This document shows positions 16,144-24,994 of a stretch of DNA of 64,000 nucleotides, piece by piece. The position numbers and the translations under genes were made by a program. This DNA is from an uncultured Ilyobacter sp. Lineage in GTDB: Bacteria > Fusobacteriota > Fusobacteriia > Fusobacteriales > Fusobacteriaceae. The notes below the pieces were generated by a model, which saw nothing but the letters and a program-made list of their open reading frames with translations, was not told the origin of the DNA and searched no databases. The stretch spans positions 992,001 to 1,056,000 of the forward strand of contig NZ_OY764864.1 of assembly GCF_963668515.1 (NCBI RefSeq). The letters are read 5' to 3'. Numbering within the stretch: position 1 is the stretch's first letter; each line of letters starts with the position of its first letter.

Positions 16144-18207
16144 CTATTTAGATATAAGTATTATAGAGCTTTTAGGATGTACCAGATGTTTTTTCCTTTT
16201 TACTATAATTGGATCTTCAAGGAAATCATCTTCTAAATACGTATCCACCACCCGATACCATTTTTTCCCATTCTTCAAAATAGGCAATTCGAAGATCAAT
16301 GGTTCATGATATGAATTTAGAGCGACATATATATCATTATCTTCTTCTTGAATTTCTCTGGTATCTCCCCCATCAATCATAAAGGCTATACTTTTTGAAT
16401 AATGGGACCAGTCAGGAGTGCAAGCCCTTATCCCGTGCCAGGTTATGTCTTTATAACCATCTCCATCTATGTCTGTATCGGTAAAAAAATGTGCTCTCTT
16501 AAGAGCCTGGTGATCCTTTCTAAAAGCTATCATATTTTTCATAAATCGATATATATCTCTAAATTCACCTAGTCTATCCCAGTTGATCCAATTCATTTCA
16601 TTATCCTGACAATAAGCATTATTGTTTCCCTGCTGAGTTTTAGCCATTTCGTCGCCCATTAAAATCATGGGAACACCCTGAGAAAGCATAAGTATTACCA
16701 GATAATTTTTCATTTGTCTTTTTCTTAATTTGATAATTGTAGGATCTAGGGTATCACCCTCTATACCATGGTTATAAGAGTTGTTATGATTCTCCCCGTC
16801 TTTGTTGTACTCGCCATTGGCATGATTGTGTTTTTTGTTATAGGAAACTAGGTCCCACATGGTAAATCCGTCATGAGAGGTTACAAAATTTATACTGTGA
16901 TAGGGTCTTCTTCCAAATTTTCTAAAAAGATCTGGACTTCCTACCAATCTTGTGGCCAAATCCTGTACCTGTCCCATATCACCGCGCACAAACCTTCTGA
17001 TAGTATCACGGAATTTACCGTTTAATTCGGCCCATCCGCACGGAAACTCTCCTAAATAATAACCTCCTGCTGCATCCCACCCCTCTGCTATAAGTTTCGC
17101 TCCAGATAGAACAGGGTCATCTGCAATATCTTTCAGCAGCGAGAGGTCACCTATCCATTTTCCGGTACTGTCACGCCCCAGTATGGCAGCCAGGTCAAAA
17201 CGGAATCCATCTACATTGAGCTGCCCGTACCAGTATCTCAGACTATTTATGATGAGTTCTTTTACAACAGTATGACTGCAGTTTACTGTGTTCCCTGTCC
17301 CAGAATAATTTGAGTAGTACATCTTATTTTTTTCTAGTATATAATACACAGAATTATCAAGTCCCTTAAAGGATATAATAGGCCCCATCTCATTACCTTC
17401 CCCTGTGTGGTTAAATACCACATCTAAGATAACCTCTATACCTACCCTATGAAGAGCCTCCACAAGTTGCCGAAACTCGACAACATGTCCTCCCAGTTTT
17501 CCAAGGACTTTTCTGTCTCCAGAAAGATAGTTAGAAGTAGGTGCGTAGAAACCAATAGGGTTATAACCCCATACATTTTTTAGTTTTTCTCCGGTTATAG
17601 GGTTGGTTCCCACTACATCCTCTTCATCAAATTCAAATATAGGAAGGAGCTGCACTGCTGTTATTCCAAGGTCCTTCAGATGGTCAATTTTTTCTATTAG
17701 TCCTTTATATGTTCCAGGATGCGTTACACCAGAATTTTTGTTTGCAGTAAATAATCTTATATGCATCTCATAAATAATTGAATCTCGAAATTCATTTTTA
17801 GGTTTCATATCTTCAGACCAGTTGTAGGTTCTAGTATCTAAGATCAAACCCTTCCTAGGAGATTTTGGACACCCATTTTTAGGAGTTATACATTTTGCGT
17901 AGGGGTCTATAAGCAATTTATCAGAAGAAAACCTGTGCCCTAGCTTCATGTCAAAAGGCCCGTCTACTATCCAGCCATAATAATACCCCTCATCCATTCC
18001 TTCTAGATATACATGCCATATATCTCCTGTTTTATTAATATTTTTATCCAATTTATATGAAAAACAAGGTTCACAATCATCTGAATGTTCAAATATCTGT
18101 AAAGTCATTTCAGTTGCATTTCTGCTGAATATCCCGAAATTCACTCCTGCATCAAGAACAATTGCCCCCATAAAATAAATTCCCGGTCGAGCTATAAATT
18201 TATTCAT
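16144..18207 (-). CDS. glgX: Glycogen debranching enzyme / isoamylase (GH13, GlgX-like)
   Basis: This 687-aa protein begins with a CBM48-like beta-sandwich (VNFGIFSRNATEMTLQIFE), then a GH13 barrel. Catalytic residues are visible: nucleophile D338 in GFRFDLA, acid/base E375 in AEGWDAAG and transition-state stabiliser D446 in TSHDGFT. The DVVFNHTGEG region is also conserved. It hydrolyses alpha-1,6 branches in glycogen or limit dextrin. GlgX proteins are usually 650-720 aa. No other glycogen genes are nearby, so it may be expressed alone. Confidence 0.92.
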   Translation of the reverse strand: MNKFIARPGIYFMGAIVLDAGVNFGIFSRNATEMTLQIFEHSDDCEPCFSYKLDKNINKTGDIWHVYLEGMDEGYYYGWIVDGPFDMKLGHRFSSDKLLIDPYAKCITPKNGCPKSPRKGLILDTRTYNWSEDMKPKNEFRDSIIYEMHIRLFTANKNSGVTHPGTYKGLIEKIDHLKDLGITAVQLLPIFEFDEEDVVGTNPITGEKLKNVWGYNPIGFYAPTSNYLSGDRKVLGKLGGHVVEFRQLVEALHRVGIEVILDVVFNHTGEGNEMGPIISFKGLDNSVYYILEKNKMYYSNYSGTGNTVNCSHTVVKELIINSLRYWYGQLNVDGFRFDLAAILGRDSTGKWIGDLSLLKDIADDPVLSGAKLIAEGWDAAGGYYLGEFPCGWAELNGKFRDTIRRFVRGDMGQVQDLATRLVGSPDLFRKFGRRPYHSINFVTSHDGFTMWDLVSYNKKHNHANGEYNKDGENHNNSYNHGIEGDTLDPTIIKLRKRQMKNYLVILMLSQGVPMILMGDEMAKTQQGNNNAYCQDNEMNWINWDRLGEFRDIYRFMKNMIAFRKDHQALKRAHFFTDTDIDGDGYKDITWHGIRACTPDWSHYSKSIAFMIDGGDTREIQEEDNDIYVALNSYHEPLIFELPILKNGKKWYRVVDTYLEDDFLEDPIIVKRKKHLVHPKSSIILISK

Positions 18208-18281
18208 AAAAAATCACCTCCGAAACTCTATCTATATAATACCAATTTTTTACAATTTTCATTTATTGTTTGGATAAAAAT

Positions 18282-18310
18282 AAAAAGACAGAAGTTTCTT
18301 CTGCCTTTTA
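18282..18310 (-). terminator. Terminator after the nfo-nitroreductase operon
   Basis: On the minus strand AAAAGGCAGAAG pairs with CTTCTGTCTTTTT across a three-base loop, about 90 bp past the nitroreductase stop. Confidence 0.7.
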
Positions 18311-18396
18311 AGCTAAACTTTTTTAGAGGTTTCTAATCTCCTATAATTTCAGCCTTTATTGCTTTTTTTAATCCCATTTATACTAAGTTTTATCAC

Positions 18397-18939
18397 TTAT
18401 TTGATCTTATAAGAGGTTCCATAAGTGTTATAATGAACTTTTGAAAAATCCATATCATCTTCAGTATAAAAAGGTCTTTCCTCTTCAGGATATCCCATTG
18501 CCAGTATAGCAAGTACTTTTAGATCTCCCTCTATACCTAATATCTCTTTGACTATAACATCTGCTCCCCTTCCATCTTCAGATGGTCTTTTGTCAATCTG
18601 TACCCAGCACGATTTCAGTCCCTGTTCTTCTGCCTCTAGCTGCATAAATGTAAGAGCTATAGAGCAGTCTTCTAGCCATGTATCTGACTTTTCAGCTTCA
18701 CCGAGAACTACTACCGCTACCGGGGCACCTTTTACAAGCTGACCTCCTGCAGGTTTTGCCTTAGAAAGTTTATCTAGTTTAATCCCGTCGTCTACCACCA
18801 CAAATTTCCAAGGTTTTTTGTTTTTTCCACTTGGAGATATGAGTCCCGCCCTTAAAATAGTTTCCAATTTTTCAACTTCTACTGATTTTCCCTGAAATTT
18901 TCTGATACTTCTTCTCTTTTTCAGTAATTCAAACAACAT
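18397..18939 (-). CDS. Nitroreductase-family FMN protein
   Basis: This 180-aa protein has the FMN-binding start of the family (KKRRSIRKFQGKSVE), SPSGKNKKPWKFVVV and the C-terminal LAMGYPEEERP. It belongs to the NAD(P)H-dependent FMN oxidoreductase fold; physiological substrate unknown. It follows endonuclease IV with a 13-bp gap, so the two are probably one transcript. Confidence 0.8.
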   Translation of the reverse strand: MLFELLKKRRSIRKFQGKSVEVEKLETILRAGLISPSGKNKKPWKFVVVDDGIKLDKLSKAKPAGGQLVKGAPVAVVVLGEAEKSDTWLEDCSIALTFMQLEAEEQGLKSCWVQIDKRPSEDGRGADVIVKEILGIEGDLKVLAILAMGYPEEERPFYTEDDMDFSKVHYNTYGTSYKIK

Positions 18940-18952
18940 ACTTTATTCCCCC

Positions 18953-19849
18953 TTAATCTTCTATTAGATTATACAAAAGTTTTATCTCTTCTTTCCACAA
19001 TGTTTCATCTATTGTTTCCAAAATAATAGGCATTTTATCAAATCTGGTGTCATTCATGAATCTCTTAAAAAAGTCCATTCCGAGGACACCCTTGCCTATA
19101 CTGTCGTGTCTGTCTTTTCGACTTCCTGTGTCAAACTTTGAGTCGTTGAGGTGAACAGCCTTCAGATATTTGAAACCTACTATTTTTTCAAACTCATCCA
19201 TTGTTTTTTTATATCCATTTTTATCTTTTAACTCATAACCTGCAGCAAGTGTATGACACGTATCTAAGCAGACTCCTATCCTTGATTTATCATATATTCT
19301 TTCTATTACATAAGCCAGATCTTCGAATCTATTTCCAAGATTAGACCCCTGACCAGCTGTATTTTCTAATATCACAGAAATATACTCTGTATCTTCCAAG
19401 GCTTTATTTATACAGTTGGAAATATGGTCAAGACACTCCTCACGGGAGATCTTATTTAGATGGCTCCCAGGATGTGTATTTATATATTTTAGACCCAGTT
19501 GTTCACATCTCTTCATCTCGTCGATAAATGCATTCAGAGATTTTTCTCTTTTTTCTGCATCTGGATTTCCCAGGTTTATAAGGTATCCGTCATGAGGAAG
19601 GACCACCTCAGTAGCATATCCATTTTTCTCCATGGCTTCCTTAAATTTTTCTATATCCTTATCAGTGAGTGGTTTTGCCTCCCAACGTCTCTGATTTTTT
19701 ACAAAAAGTCCAAAGGCCCTCGCCCCTATACCCTTTGCATTTATAGGGGCATTGAAGACCCCGCCTGATGCACTTACATGTGCCCCAACATACTTGTTTT
19801 TTATTTTTTCTTCTCTAGTTCTGGTGTCTTTTTTTATTTTTTTATTCAT
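18953..19849 (-). CDS. nfo: Endonuclease IV (AP endonuclease)
   Basis: This 298-aa protein carries the metal-binding signatures of Nfo: VGAHVSASGG near the N-terminus, INTHPGSH, ILENTAGQG, GVCLDTCHTLAAGY and the DSKFDTGSRKDRHDSIGKG block. It cleaves DNA 5' of abasic sites in base-excision repair. The ATG at 19849 follows TAGGAGT; an upstream in-frame ATG (19924) would add 25 residues with no ribosome binding site. A basic 15-residue leader precedes the usual start of the fold. A diverged fragment of the same N-terminus lies at 29432-29503, beyond the phage island. Confidence 0.92.
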   Translation of the reverse strand: MNKKIKKDTRTREEKIKNKYVGAHVSASGGVFNAPINAKGIGARAFGLFVKNQRRWEAKPLTDKDIEKFKEAMEKNGYATEVVLPHDGYLINLGNPDAEKREKSLNAFIDEMKRCEQLGLKYINTHPGSHLNKISREECLDHISNCINKALEDTEYISVILENTAGQGSNLGNRFEDLAYVIERIYDKSRIGVCLDTCHTLAAGYELKDKNGYKKTMDEFEKIVGFKYLKAVHLNDSKFDTGSRKDRHDSIGKGVLGMDFFKRFMNDTRFDKMPIILETIDETLWKEEIKLLYNLIED

Positions 19850-19975
19850 AGGTATCTTACTCCTATACTCAGATTTATATTTATACAGAGTATACCATAT
19901 TTTATAGTGAGAAATTAAGAACATATTCCCTAAAATGTAAAAACAAATATCTCATAACTAATATACGAATAATCA

Positions 19976-20001
19976 AAACTACCACTTCAAGTGGTAGTTT
20001 G
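19976..20001. terminator. Hairpin at the left edge of the island
   Basis: AAACTACCACTT and its complement AAGTGGTAGTTT flank a short CA centre. The T-tail is short on both sides, so termination would be weak. Confidence 0.45.
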
Positions 20002-20008
20002 TCCCCCC

Positions 20009-20242
20009 CTATAAGGTCATGGGTCCAGCTTTGGCGATCTCCTCAGGGCTCGTACCTTCAAACTCACTCTTTTTACCTTTTTCAGGTTTAAGGGAGATTA
20101 ATTTATCCCATTCCATCTGGTTTTGAAATTCTTTCTTGTCTTTGCCCCTCCTTTAGCTTTTTCAAAGATTTCTTTTACCCTGTCAGCAGGATATTCCCCC
20201 TGTGGATAGGTCCCGTTCAAATACCTTTACCCGTTTTTTCAT
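20009..20242 (-). pseudogene. Phage-like gene remnant
   Basis: Reading leftward from the ATG at 20242, about 75 residues can be followed if two or three frameshifts are allowed: KKRVKVFERDLST, then EYPADRVKEIFEKAKGG, then MEWDKLISLKPEKGKK and EGTSPEEIAKAGPMTL. The pieces join smoothly and read like a small charged phage protein of unknown function. Confidence 0.45.
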
Positions 20243-20265
20243 TGATTTCACCCCGTAAAATAAAA

Positions 20266-20317
20266 AGAGCCCGAAAAGATCTGTAACAGGTACAGTTCTT
20301 CGCGGACTCTCGGTCTC
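20266..20317 (-). ncRNA. Long imperfect hairpin, terminator or attenuator
   Basis: On the minus strand GAGACCGA pairs with TCGGGCTC, and inside it GAAGAACTGTA pairs with TACAGATCTTTTC, giving a roughly 50-nt two-tier hairpin followed by TTTTTATTTT. It lies between the 53-aa gene and the phage remnant downstream. It is bulkier than the other terminators here, so an attenuator or small RNA is possible. Confidence 0.45.
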
Positions 20318-20418
20318 TTATTTTTATTGTTTTTTTATTTTAATATAGTTTAGTGGTTTTGGCAATGGATTAATATAAAATTATTATTTCTTAAAGGGAG
20401 TAAACTTACTGCCTTTTT

Positions 20419-20580
20419 CTAATCATCTTCTCTGTTTTCAATTACAAGTAATTCTTTTATCTCATTTATCCTCACACTATTGTCCTTCCCAGTCATTTCT
20501 TCTTCCATTTCAAGCGTTTTAAATTCATTTAATAATTCCTGATACTCCGTTTCAGTCATTATTTTGTCTATTTTTTCCAT
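20419..20580 (-). CDS. 53-aa acidic small protein
   Basis: The ATG at 20580 follows an ideal AGGAGG. The 53-aa product is rich in Glu and predicted helical (EYQELLNEFKTLEMEEEM, INEIKELLVIEN). No family recognised. It lies inside the phage-like island and is intact, unlike its phage neighbours. Confidence 0.55.
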   Translation of the reverse strand: MEKIDKIMTETEYQELLNEFKTLEMEEEMTGKDNSVRINEIKELLVIENREDD

Positions 20581-20699
20581 GATAACCTCCTATTCTTCAT
20601 CTATGATGCTTCATATTCAGCTATAAAGTCCTTAACTCCTTATATATTATTCTTTGGAATATAGAATATTCCTATAAAAATATTTTCACATTTTTAAAT

Positions 20700-21275
20700 T
20701 TATTTTATATTTTTAAAAACTCCACTGACAAAGTTATTTCCCCAGAAGTATTTTAGAGAAACCTGTTCAAAATTGTTATTTTTAATAAATGATAGAGTAT
20801 CTCTGTTTAGATGACACCCCATGGCAAATTTCTTCCATACTGGAGTAAGGATATTCTGAAGGCTAAATAAAAATCTGTTTTCATTTTTTATATGCTCCAG
20901 AATCAGCAATTGCCCTCCTCGTTTACATATTCTCTCGGCTTCTTTCAGGGCTTTTTCCGGATTAGGTATAGTGCATAAAGCCAGGGTAATTAGCACAGTA
21001 TCAAATGTATTATCTTCAAAAGGCAGTTCTTCAGCAAAAGCTGAAATGATTTTAATATTTTTACTACCAATCTTCTTTTGAGCTTCTGCATTCAGCACTT
21101 CGTCTGGCTCTACAGCTATCACTTCATTATCGGTGTAAAACTCAAAATTCACACCTGTTCCTGCCCCAAGTTCGATAATTTTTCCACGGATATTCTCAAG
21201 AAGTATTTTTCTTTCATTACGCAATTTCTTTTTTTCAAGAACATTCATTAAATTATCATACATATATGCTTTCAT
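20700..21275 (-). CDS. Class I SAM-dependent methyltransferase
   Basis: This 191-aa protein has motif I IIELGAGTGVNFEFY (about residues 33-47), the acidic VEPDE after strand 2, and motif II/III features FDTVLITLALCTIPNPEKALKEAERICKRGGQLLILEH. It is close to the UbiE/phospholipid N-methyltransferase group; substrate unknown. It starts 198 bp from the broken AbrB-like gene upstream. It lies in the island but looks intact, so it may be cargo or old chromosome. Confidence 0.8.
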   Translation of the reverse strand: MKAYMYDNLMNVLEKKKLRNERKILLENIRGKIIELGAGTGVNFEFYTDNEVIAVEPDEVLNAEAQKKIGSKNIKIISAFAEELPFEDNTFDTVLITLALCTIPNPEKALKEAERICKRGGQLLILEHIKNENRFLFSLQNILTPVWKKFAMGCHLNRDTLSFIKNNNFEQVSLKYFWGNNFVSGVFKNIK

Positions 21276-21296
21276 TTTTATAATGCTCCCTTTTAT

Positions 21297-21473
21297 TTAT
21301 TCCTCTAACTTTTTAATGATAATTTCTTTCTTGTCAGTATAAGTTACACTTACCTCTCTATCTTCTTATGAAATGCCCACATCTTCAATCCATGTTTTGG
21401 ATAAAGATATTCTTGTTGTCAAACTTCCACTTCCAGATTTAGCAAACATAACATTCAGTTTTCTGTTTCCCAT
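21297..21473 (-). pseudogene. AbrB/SpoVT-like DNA-binding protein (antitoxin-type), one stop codon
   Basis: From the ATG at 21473 (ribosome binding site GGAGGTGAGC) the frame reads KSGSGSLTTRISLSKTW, then WIEDVGIS, a TAA, and EDREVSVTYTDKKEIIIKKLEE. This matches the swapped-hairpin AbrB fold used by MazE-type antitoxins and phage regulators. One in-frame stop, followed by well-preserved coding sequence, breaks it. No partner toxin was recognised. Confidence 0.6.
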
Positions 21474-21590
21474 AGCTCACCTCCGACTCGTTAAAAACAT
21501 ACTCCACAAACTACGAGTCGTCAAGTTTTGTTTTTTATTTTTTTGGAGGAGATAAAAAAAATTCCATAAAATTATGGAACTTAATTGGCA

Positions 21591-22163
21591 TCAATTATTT
21601 TTTAATAAAATAGTAAGAATGTAAGTTATTAAAAAAGGTAGTAAAAAATAAACAATATTAAATAAATAAAACTTAAACAAATAACAAATATATTTAAGCC
21701 ATTCCTCAAAGTTTTTACTTGCCTTTGTTTTTAAATAATCTTCTTCTAATTGATTTTCGTAATTATTTAATATTTCTTGATACTTGTTATTTATTTCTGT
21801 GATTTTTTCAGAAGAAATAGATTCTGCTGCTTCTGATTCAACTTCTAATTTTGATAACTCTGTATAACATTTTTTCATTCTATCTGCTCTTTCTTTGAAT
21901 GAATGACTGTAACTATATATCGAAAATGTAAATAAAATGATAGAAGAGACAAGTAATAATAAATCTGGGTCTTCTATACCTATTATTCTAAAAGAATCTT
22001 TTTTTACATAAGCTAGTACAGAGAATACTAGAATAAAAAGTGAATAATAAACATTAAGTATTAAATTTCTTTTATCTAAAAATAGAAGTCTTGCTTCAGA
22101 GCACATTCTTATTTTTTTAGTATTCCAAATTCTATTACAAATTTTTTCTTTCAATTTTTCCAA
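21591..22163 (-). CDS. SLATT-like membrane effector of the RT module
   Basis: This 190-aa protein has two adjacent transmembrane helices in residues about 35-90 (LILNVYYSLFILVFSVLAYV; LLLLVSSIILFTFSIYSYS). A cytoplasmic helical hairpin follows (KKCYTELSKLEVESEAAE, KYQEILNNYENQLEEDY), then a C-terminal hydrophobic segment. This is the layout of SLATT domains, predicted pore-forming effectors of bacterial conflict systems; I recall one SLATT family as strictly linked to reverse transcriptases. The TTG start abuts the reverse-transcriptase stop (TAA-TTG) behind GGGAGAG, so translation was coupled. The gene itself is intact. Confidence 0.6.
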   Translation of the reverse strand: MEKLKEKICNRIWNTKKIRMCSEARLLFLDKRNLILNVYYSLFILVFSVLAYVKKDSFRIIGIEDPDLLLLVSSIILFTFSIYSYSHSFKERADRMKKCYTELSKLEVESEAAESISSEKITEINNKYQEILNNYENQLEEDYLKTKASKNFEEWLKYICYLFKFYLFNIVYFLLPFLITYILTILLKNN

Positions 22164-22850
22164 TTAACTCTCCCTGCCTTTATCTTCCTCTAATTCTCTT
22201 ACCGTTTTAAAAATTACTCCCTGAAATAAATTATTAATCTTAGACTCATCCATTTCACTAACGTCTTTTTCAGAATAAAGATTTTTAGAGATTAAAAAAT
22301 TTTTACGTTTTTCAGGAGTATCAAACTCTTTATTTACATCACAAATATAGGTTGAGTTCCTATTTCTCTTGATTTCTAATAACGATCTTGAGAATTTTTT
22401 TAATCTCTTTTGATGTTCAGGTAACAGTTGGTATTTATTAGAGAATTTTTTAAGTAAATTATCTAAACGATACATCAATCTAAAGTCATTAATTTTGGAA
22501 AAATAAAAAAGCCAACCATATTTTTTTATTATCTCTTTTTTCTCAAGTGTATCTTCAATAGAAGTCAATTTAATACCTGTAATGCTACAATTTATTCTCC
22601 AAAACTGAAATTCAAGTAAATCGGACTTACTATGTTTTAAATAACTATATTCTGAGAATAACTTTTCAAGCTTTTTTTCTTGCTTTAAAACATTATTTTT
22701 TTTAATCGTCAGATCTTCTCCGACGATACGATATCCTAAATAATCCAATCCTTCAGTTAATCTACCATAGTGTGTTTTAGAATGATTCAAACTTAAATGG
22801 TAATCATTTCTTAGTATCAGTTCAATCTTGGTCTTATGTCAATATAGTAG

Positions 22851-23755
22851 TCAACCTAACACCAACTTTTTCTGTAATTTTTCAAATTCAATAGGGGAGA
22901 CATTTCCTAAGAAGCTGTGTCTCCTCTCTTTATTATAAAATTCTATGTAATCAAATACCATTGCCTTCATATACCTCATAGTTACTAGGCCTTCCACATA
23001 AACCATCTCTTTTTTCAAAGAAGCATGAAAAGATTCGATCACTGCATTATCATAACAGTTCCCACGTCTACTCATAGACTGGACTAACCCTAGCTTCTTT
23101 AAAAGGTTAGAGTATTCCCTGCTTGAATATTGCGATCCTTGATCACTATGAATTATAACCCCTTCCTCTGGTTCTTCCAGTAAAAATGCTCTTGTTAAAA
23201 TATCTATTACTAACTCACTAGTCATGCGCTTGCCTATATCGTAGGCGATGACCCTTCTAGAAAAAAGATCCATAATCGAGCTTAAATATAGCCAACCTTC
23301 GCTTGTCCAAATATATGTAATATCTGTAACCCAGACCTCATTCTTTCTACCTACCCTGAATTTTCTTTTGACGATATTTCCTGCAATATTTTCTCTTTCG
23401 CTCTTTTCCTTTCCTGTTTTAAACTTTTTGGTAGAATTAACTGATATATCATTTTCTTTCATTATTCTACTTACTCGTCTTTCACTTGTTATTATGCCAT
23501 ATTCATCCTTGAGTTCAACCTTTAGTCTAGGGGATCCATAGCTCCTCTTATGCCTGTTCTTTCTGACCTCTGGAATACTATCTAGAATCCATTGATCCTT
23601 TTTCTTTCTCTCAGTAGTTTTGTTATTCTGAAACTTATTAAAACCACTTCGAGAGACTTCTAGAGCTCTGCATATTTTAGATATAGAATGAACATCTCTG
23701 TGTATTTCAACGAAGATAAAGAGTTCTTTCTTAGTTATCTTGTTTTCCTGGAGAA
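22851..23755 (-). CDS. IS3-family transposase OrfB (DDE integrase domain)
   Basis: The rve integrase core is clear downstream of 23462: VWVTDITYIWT (first Asp), VIIHSDQGSQYSSREY (second Asp) and YDNAVIESFHASLKKE (catalytic Glu), ending with FYNKERRHSFLGNVSPIEF. Upstream coding continues from about 23755 and matches the HTH_21 region (RSYGSPRLKVEL, VSRIMKEND). The product is normally made by -1 frameshifting from OrfA, which explains the absence of a good start. Confidence 0.85.
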
Positions 23756-24034
23756 TATGGCTGTAGCCTTTTTTAAGATTTCTATATCCTCTTCTTTTTC
23801 CTTAAGGAGCTTTTTCAGTCTGATAATTTCTTTGTCTTGAGAGCTTAACTCCATGTCCTCTTTAGGACCTCCAAAGTATTTCTTCTCCCAAGCAGCAACA
23901 GTATTAGTGGTAATACCGTATTCCTTTGATAGCTCTACCTTTGTTTTTATTTTAAGGAAAGAAAGCTCAGAAATTTGCTTCTGTTTCTCCTCTGAAAATC
24001 TTGCATATTTTCTTTTTTCTTCCATCTTAGCCAC
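23735..24034 (-). CDS. IS3-family transposase OrfA (helix-turn-helix)
   Basis: This 99-aa protein has the HTH_Tnp_1 domain (SEEKQKQISELS, KVELSKEYGITTNTVAAWEKKYFGG) and a leucine-zipper-like tail (IIRLKKLLKEKEEDIEILKKATAIF). It ends in the zone where OrfB begins, as in programmed-frameshift IS3 elements. Confidence 0.85.
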   Translation of the reverse strand: MAKMEEKRKYARFSEEKQKQISELSFLKIKTKVELSKEYGITTNTVAAWEKKYFGGPKEDMELSSQDKEIIRLKKLLKEKEEDIEILKKATAIFSRKTR

Positions 24035-24096
24035 TCCTAAATATATTTATTTTTTATTATATATTTTTGAGTGCTAAACTGTCTACTAAACCATCA

Positions 24097-24278
24097 TAAC
24101 ACCAACATCTAATGTTTTAGCGGAAATATATTTAGAAGAATTCGATACCTTTATGAGCAATAAAGATAAAATTAAATTCTTTAGATTTGTTGATGACATA
24201 TTAATATTATATAATTATGATGAAAATGATAAAAATGAATATGAAAATCCAACCTTAAAAGGAAAATTAATGATTGAA
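24097..24278 (+). pseudogene. Inverted RT catalytic-core segment
   Basis: Plus-strand codons from 24108 read SNVLAEIYLEEFDTFMSN and then FFRFVDDILILY, with the RT active-site Asp pair at 24192-24197. The flanking RT parts are on the minus strand, so this roughly 180-bp block is inverted. Its first ten bases, TAACACCAAC, equal a stretch just inside the left IS end, which hints that IS-mediated recombination made the inversion. Confidence 0.75.
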
Positions 24279-24876
24279 GAGATTGAAAGTCCTTGATTTA
24301 CGCCCTTTATATTTTTTAAATTTTTTTCATATCTTGAAGATTCAGAATGCACAGTTGGATTACTAATAGCATTTTCTATTAGAGTTAAAACTTCTTCTGG
24401 ACACCCACTAACTTCAAGTTTTCTCAACAGGATATGATGGTTAATATTATCATAAAATCCAACTAAATCTAATTTTATAAAATATTCATAACTGTCCAAT
24501 TGATAACAAATTTTTTCTATTTTTTCTTGAGCTAACTCTAAACTAAACCCAGAATAATAGTTGTTTAAAAGTTCTTTACTTAGATATTTTAAGACTATTT
24601 TATCTCTGTATGTAGGAATTGAAATTACCCGGGGAAAACTATTTCTACCCTTTAAAATTAAATTTTCTTTATAAGGAATATAGCGGTAAGATTTTGTATT
24701 TATTTCTTGAGCCATTTTGTCAAAGTACTCAATACTTAAATCAGTTCTTTCTAATGAACTTTTACTTTTTTTATCTAATCCTATCCCTGAGCTTTCTAAT
24801 TTAATAAAATTATAATAAAGATCTTGAAGATCTTGACTTTTAACAAGCATAAAGTTCTCACCTAAAAAATATTTTT

Positions 24877-24988
24877 GGGATGCTTCGTGTGTTAAAATTA
24901 CCGAATATATTCGGACAAATAATACCAATACATTAAAGAGAAAGAAATCTGTCATATGTCTCTCGCAAGATATATGACAAAGCATCCC
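24877..24988 (-). ncRNA. Structured RNA upstream of the RT gene
   Basis: The minus strand has a 112-nt unit whose ends pair perfectly: GGGATGCTT at the predicted transcript start and AAGCATCCC at the end, followed by AAAAATATTTTTT. Inside are a hairpin with arms TGTCATAT/ATATGACA and inner TCT-TGCG-AGA, a second hairpin CCGAATATATTCGG, and a pyrimidine-rich single-stranded stretch between them. It lies 27 bp ahead of the RT start codon, behind its own promoter. Retrons and several RT defence systems carry such RNAs as template or scaffold, so this is the likely partner. Confidence 0.65.
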
Positions 24989-24994
24989 ACATAA

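Larger units (their letters stand above)
22837..24096 (-). mobile_element. IS3-family insertion sequence (IS150-like)
   Basis: This 1,260-bp element has imperfect inverted ends that share TAGTAGNCA and a following CAC: TGTCAATATAGTAGTCAACC at 22837, and in reverse complement TGATGGTTTAGTAGACAG at 24096. It encodes OrfA and OrfB transposase genes on the minus strand. Target repeats are not visible on the two flanks, as expected if the adjacent segment was inverted during or after insertion. Confidence 0.8.
22164..24850 (-). pseudogene. Defence-type reverse transcriptase, split by IS3 insertion and a local inversion
   Basis: The N-terminal part runs from 24850 (ATG after AGGTGAG) to about 24280. 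It includes SFPRVISIPTYRDKIVLK, motif A KLDLVGFYDNI and motif B GVNQGLSIS. The next segment, SNVLAEIYLEEFDTF and the catalytic FRFVDDILILY, is encoded on the plus strand at about 24108-24278, so it is inverted. After the IS3 element the C-terminal part resumes on the minus strand at 22836 as KIELILRNDYHLSLNHSKT and GLDYLGYRI, ending at 22164. All pieces together make about 470 residues of an apparently once-complete RT of the unknown-group/Abi type. Confidence 0.75.
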
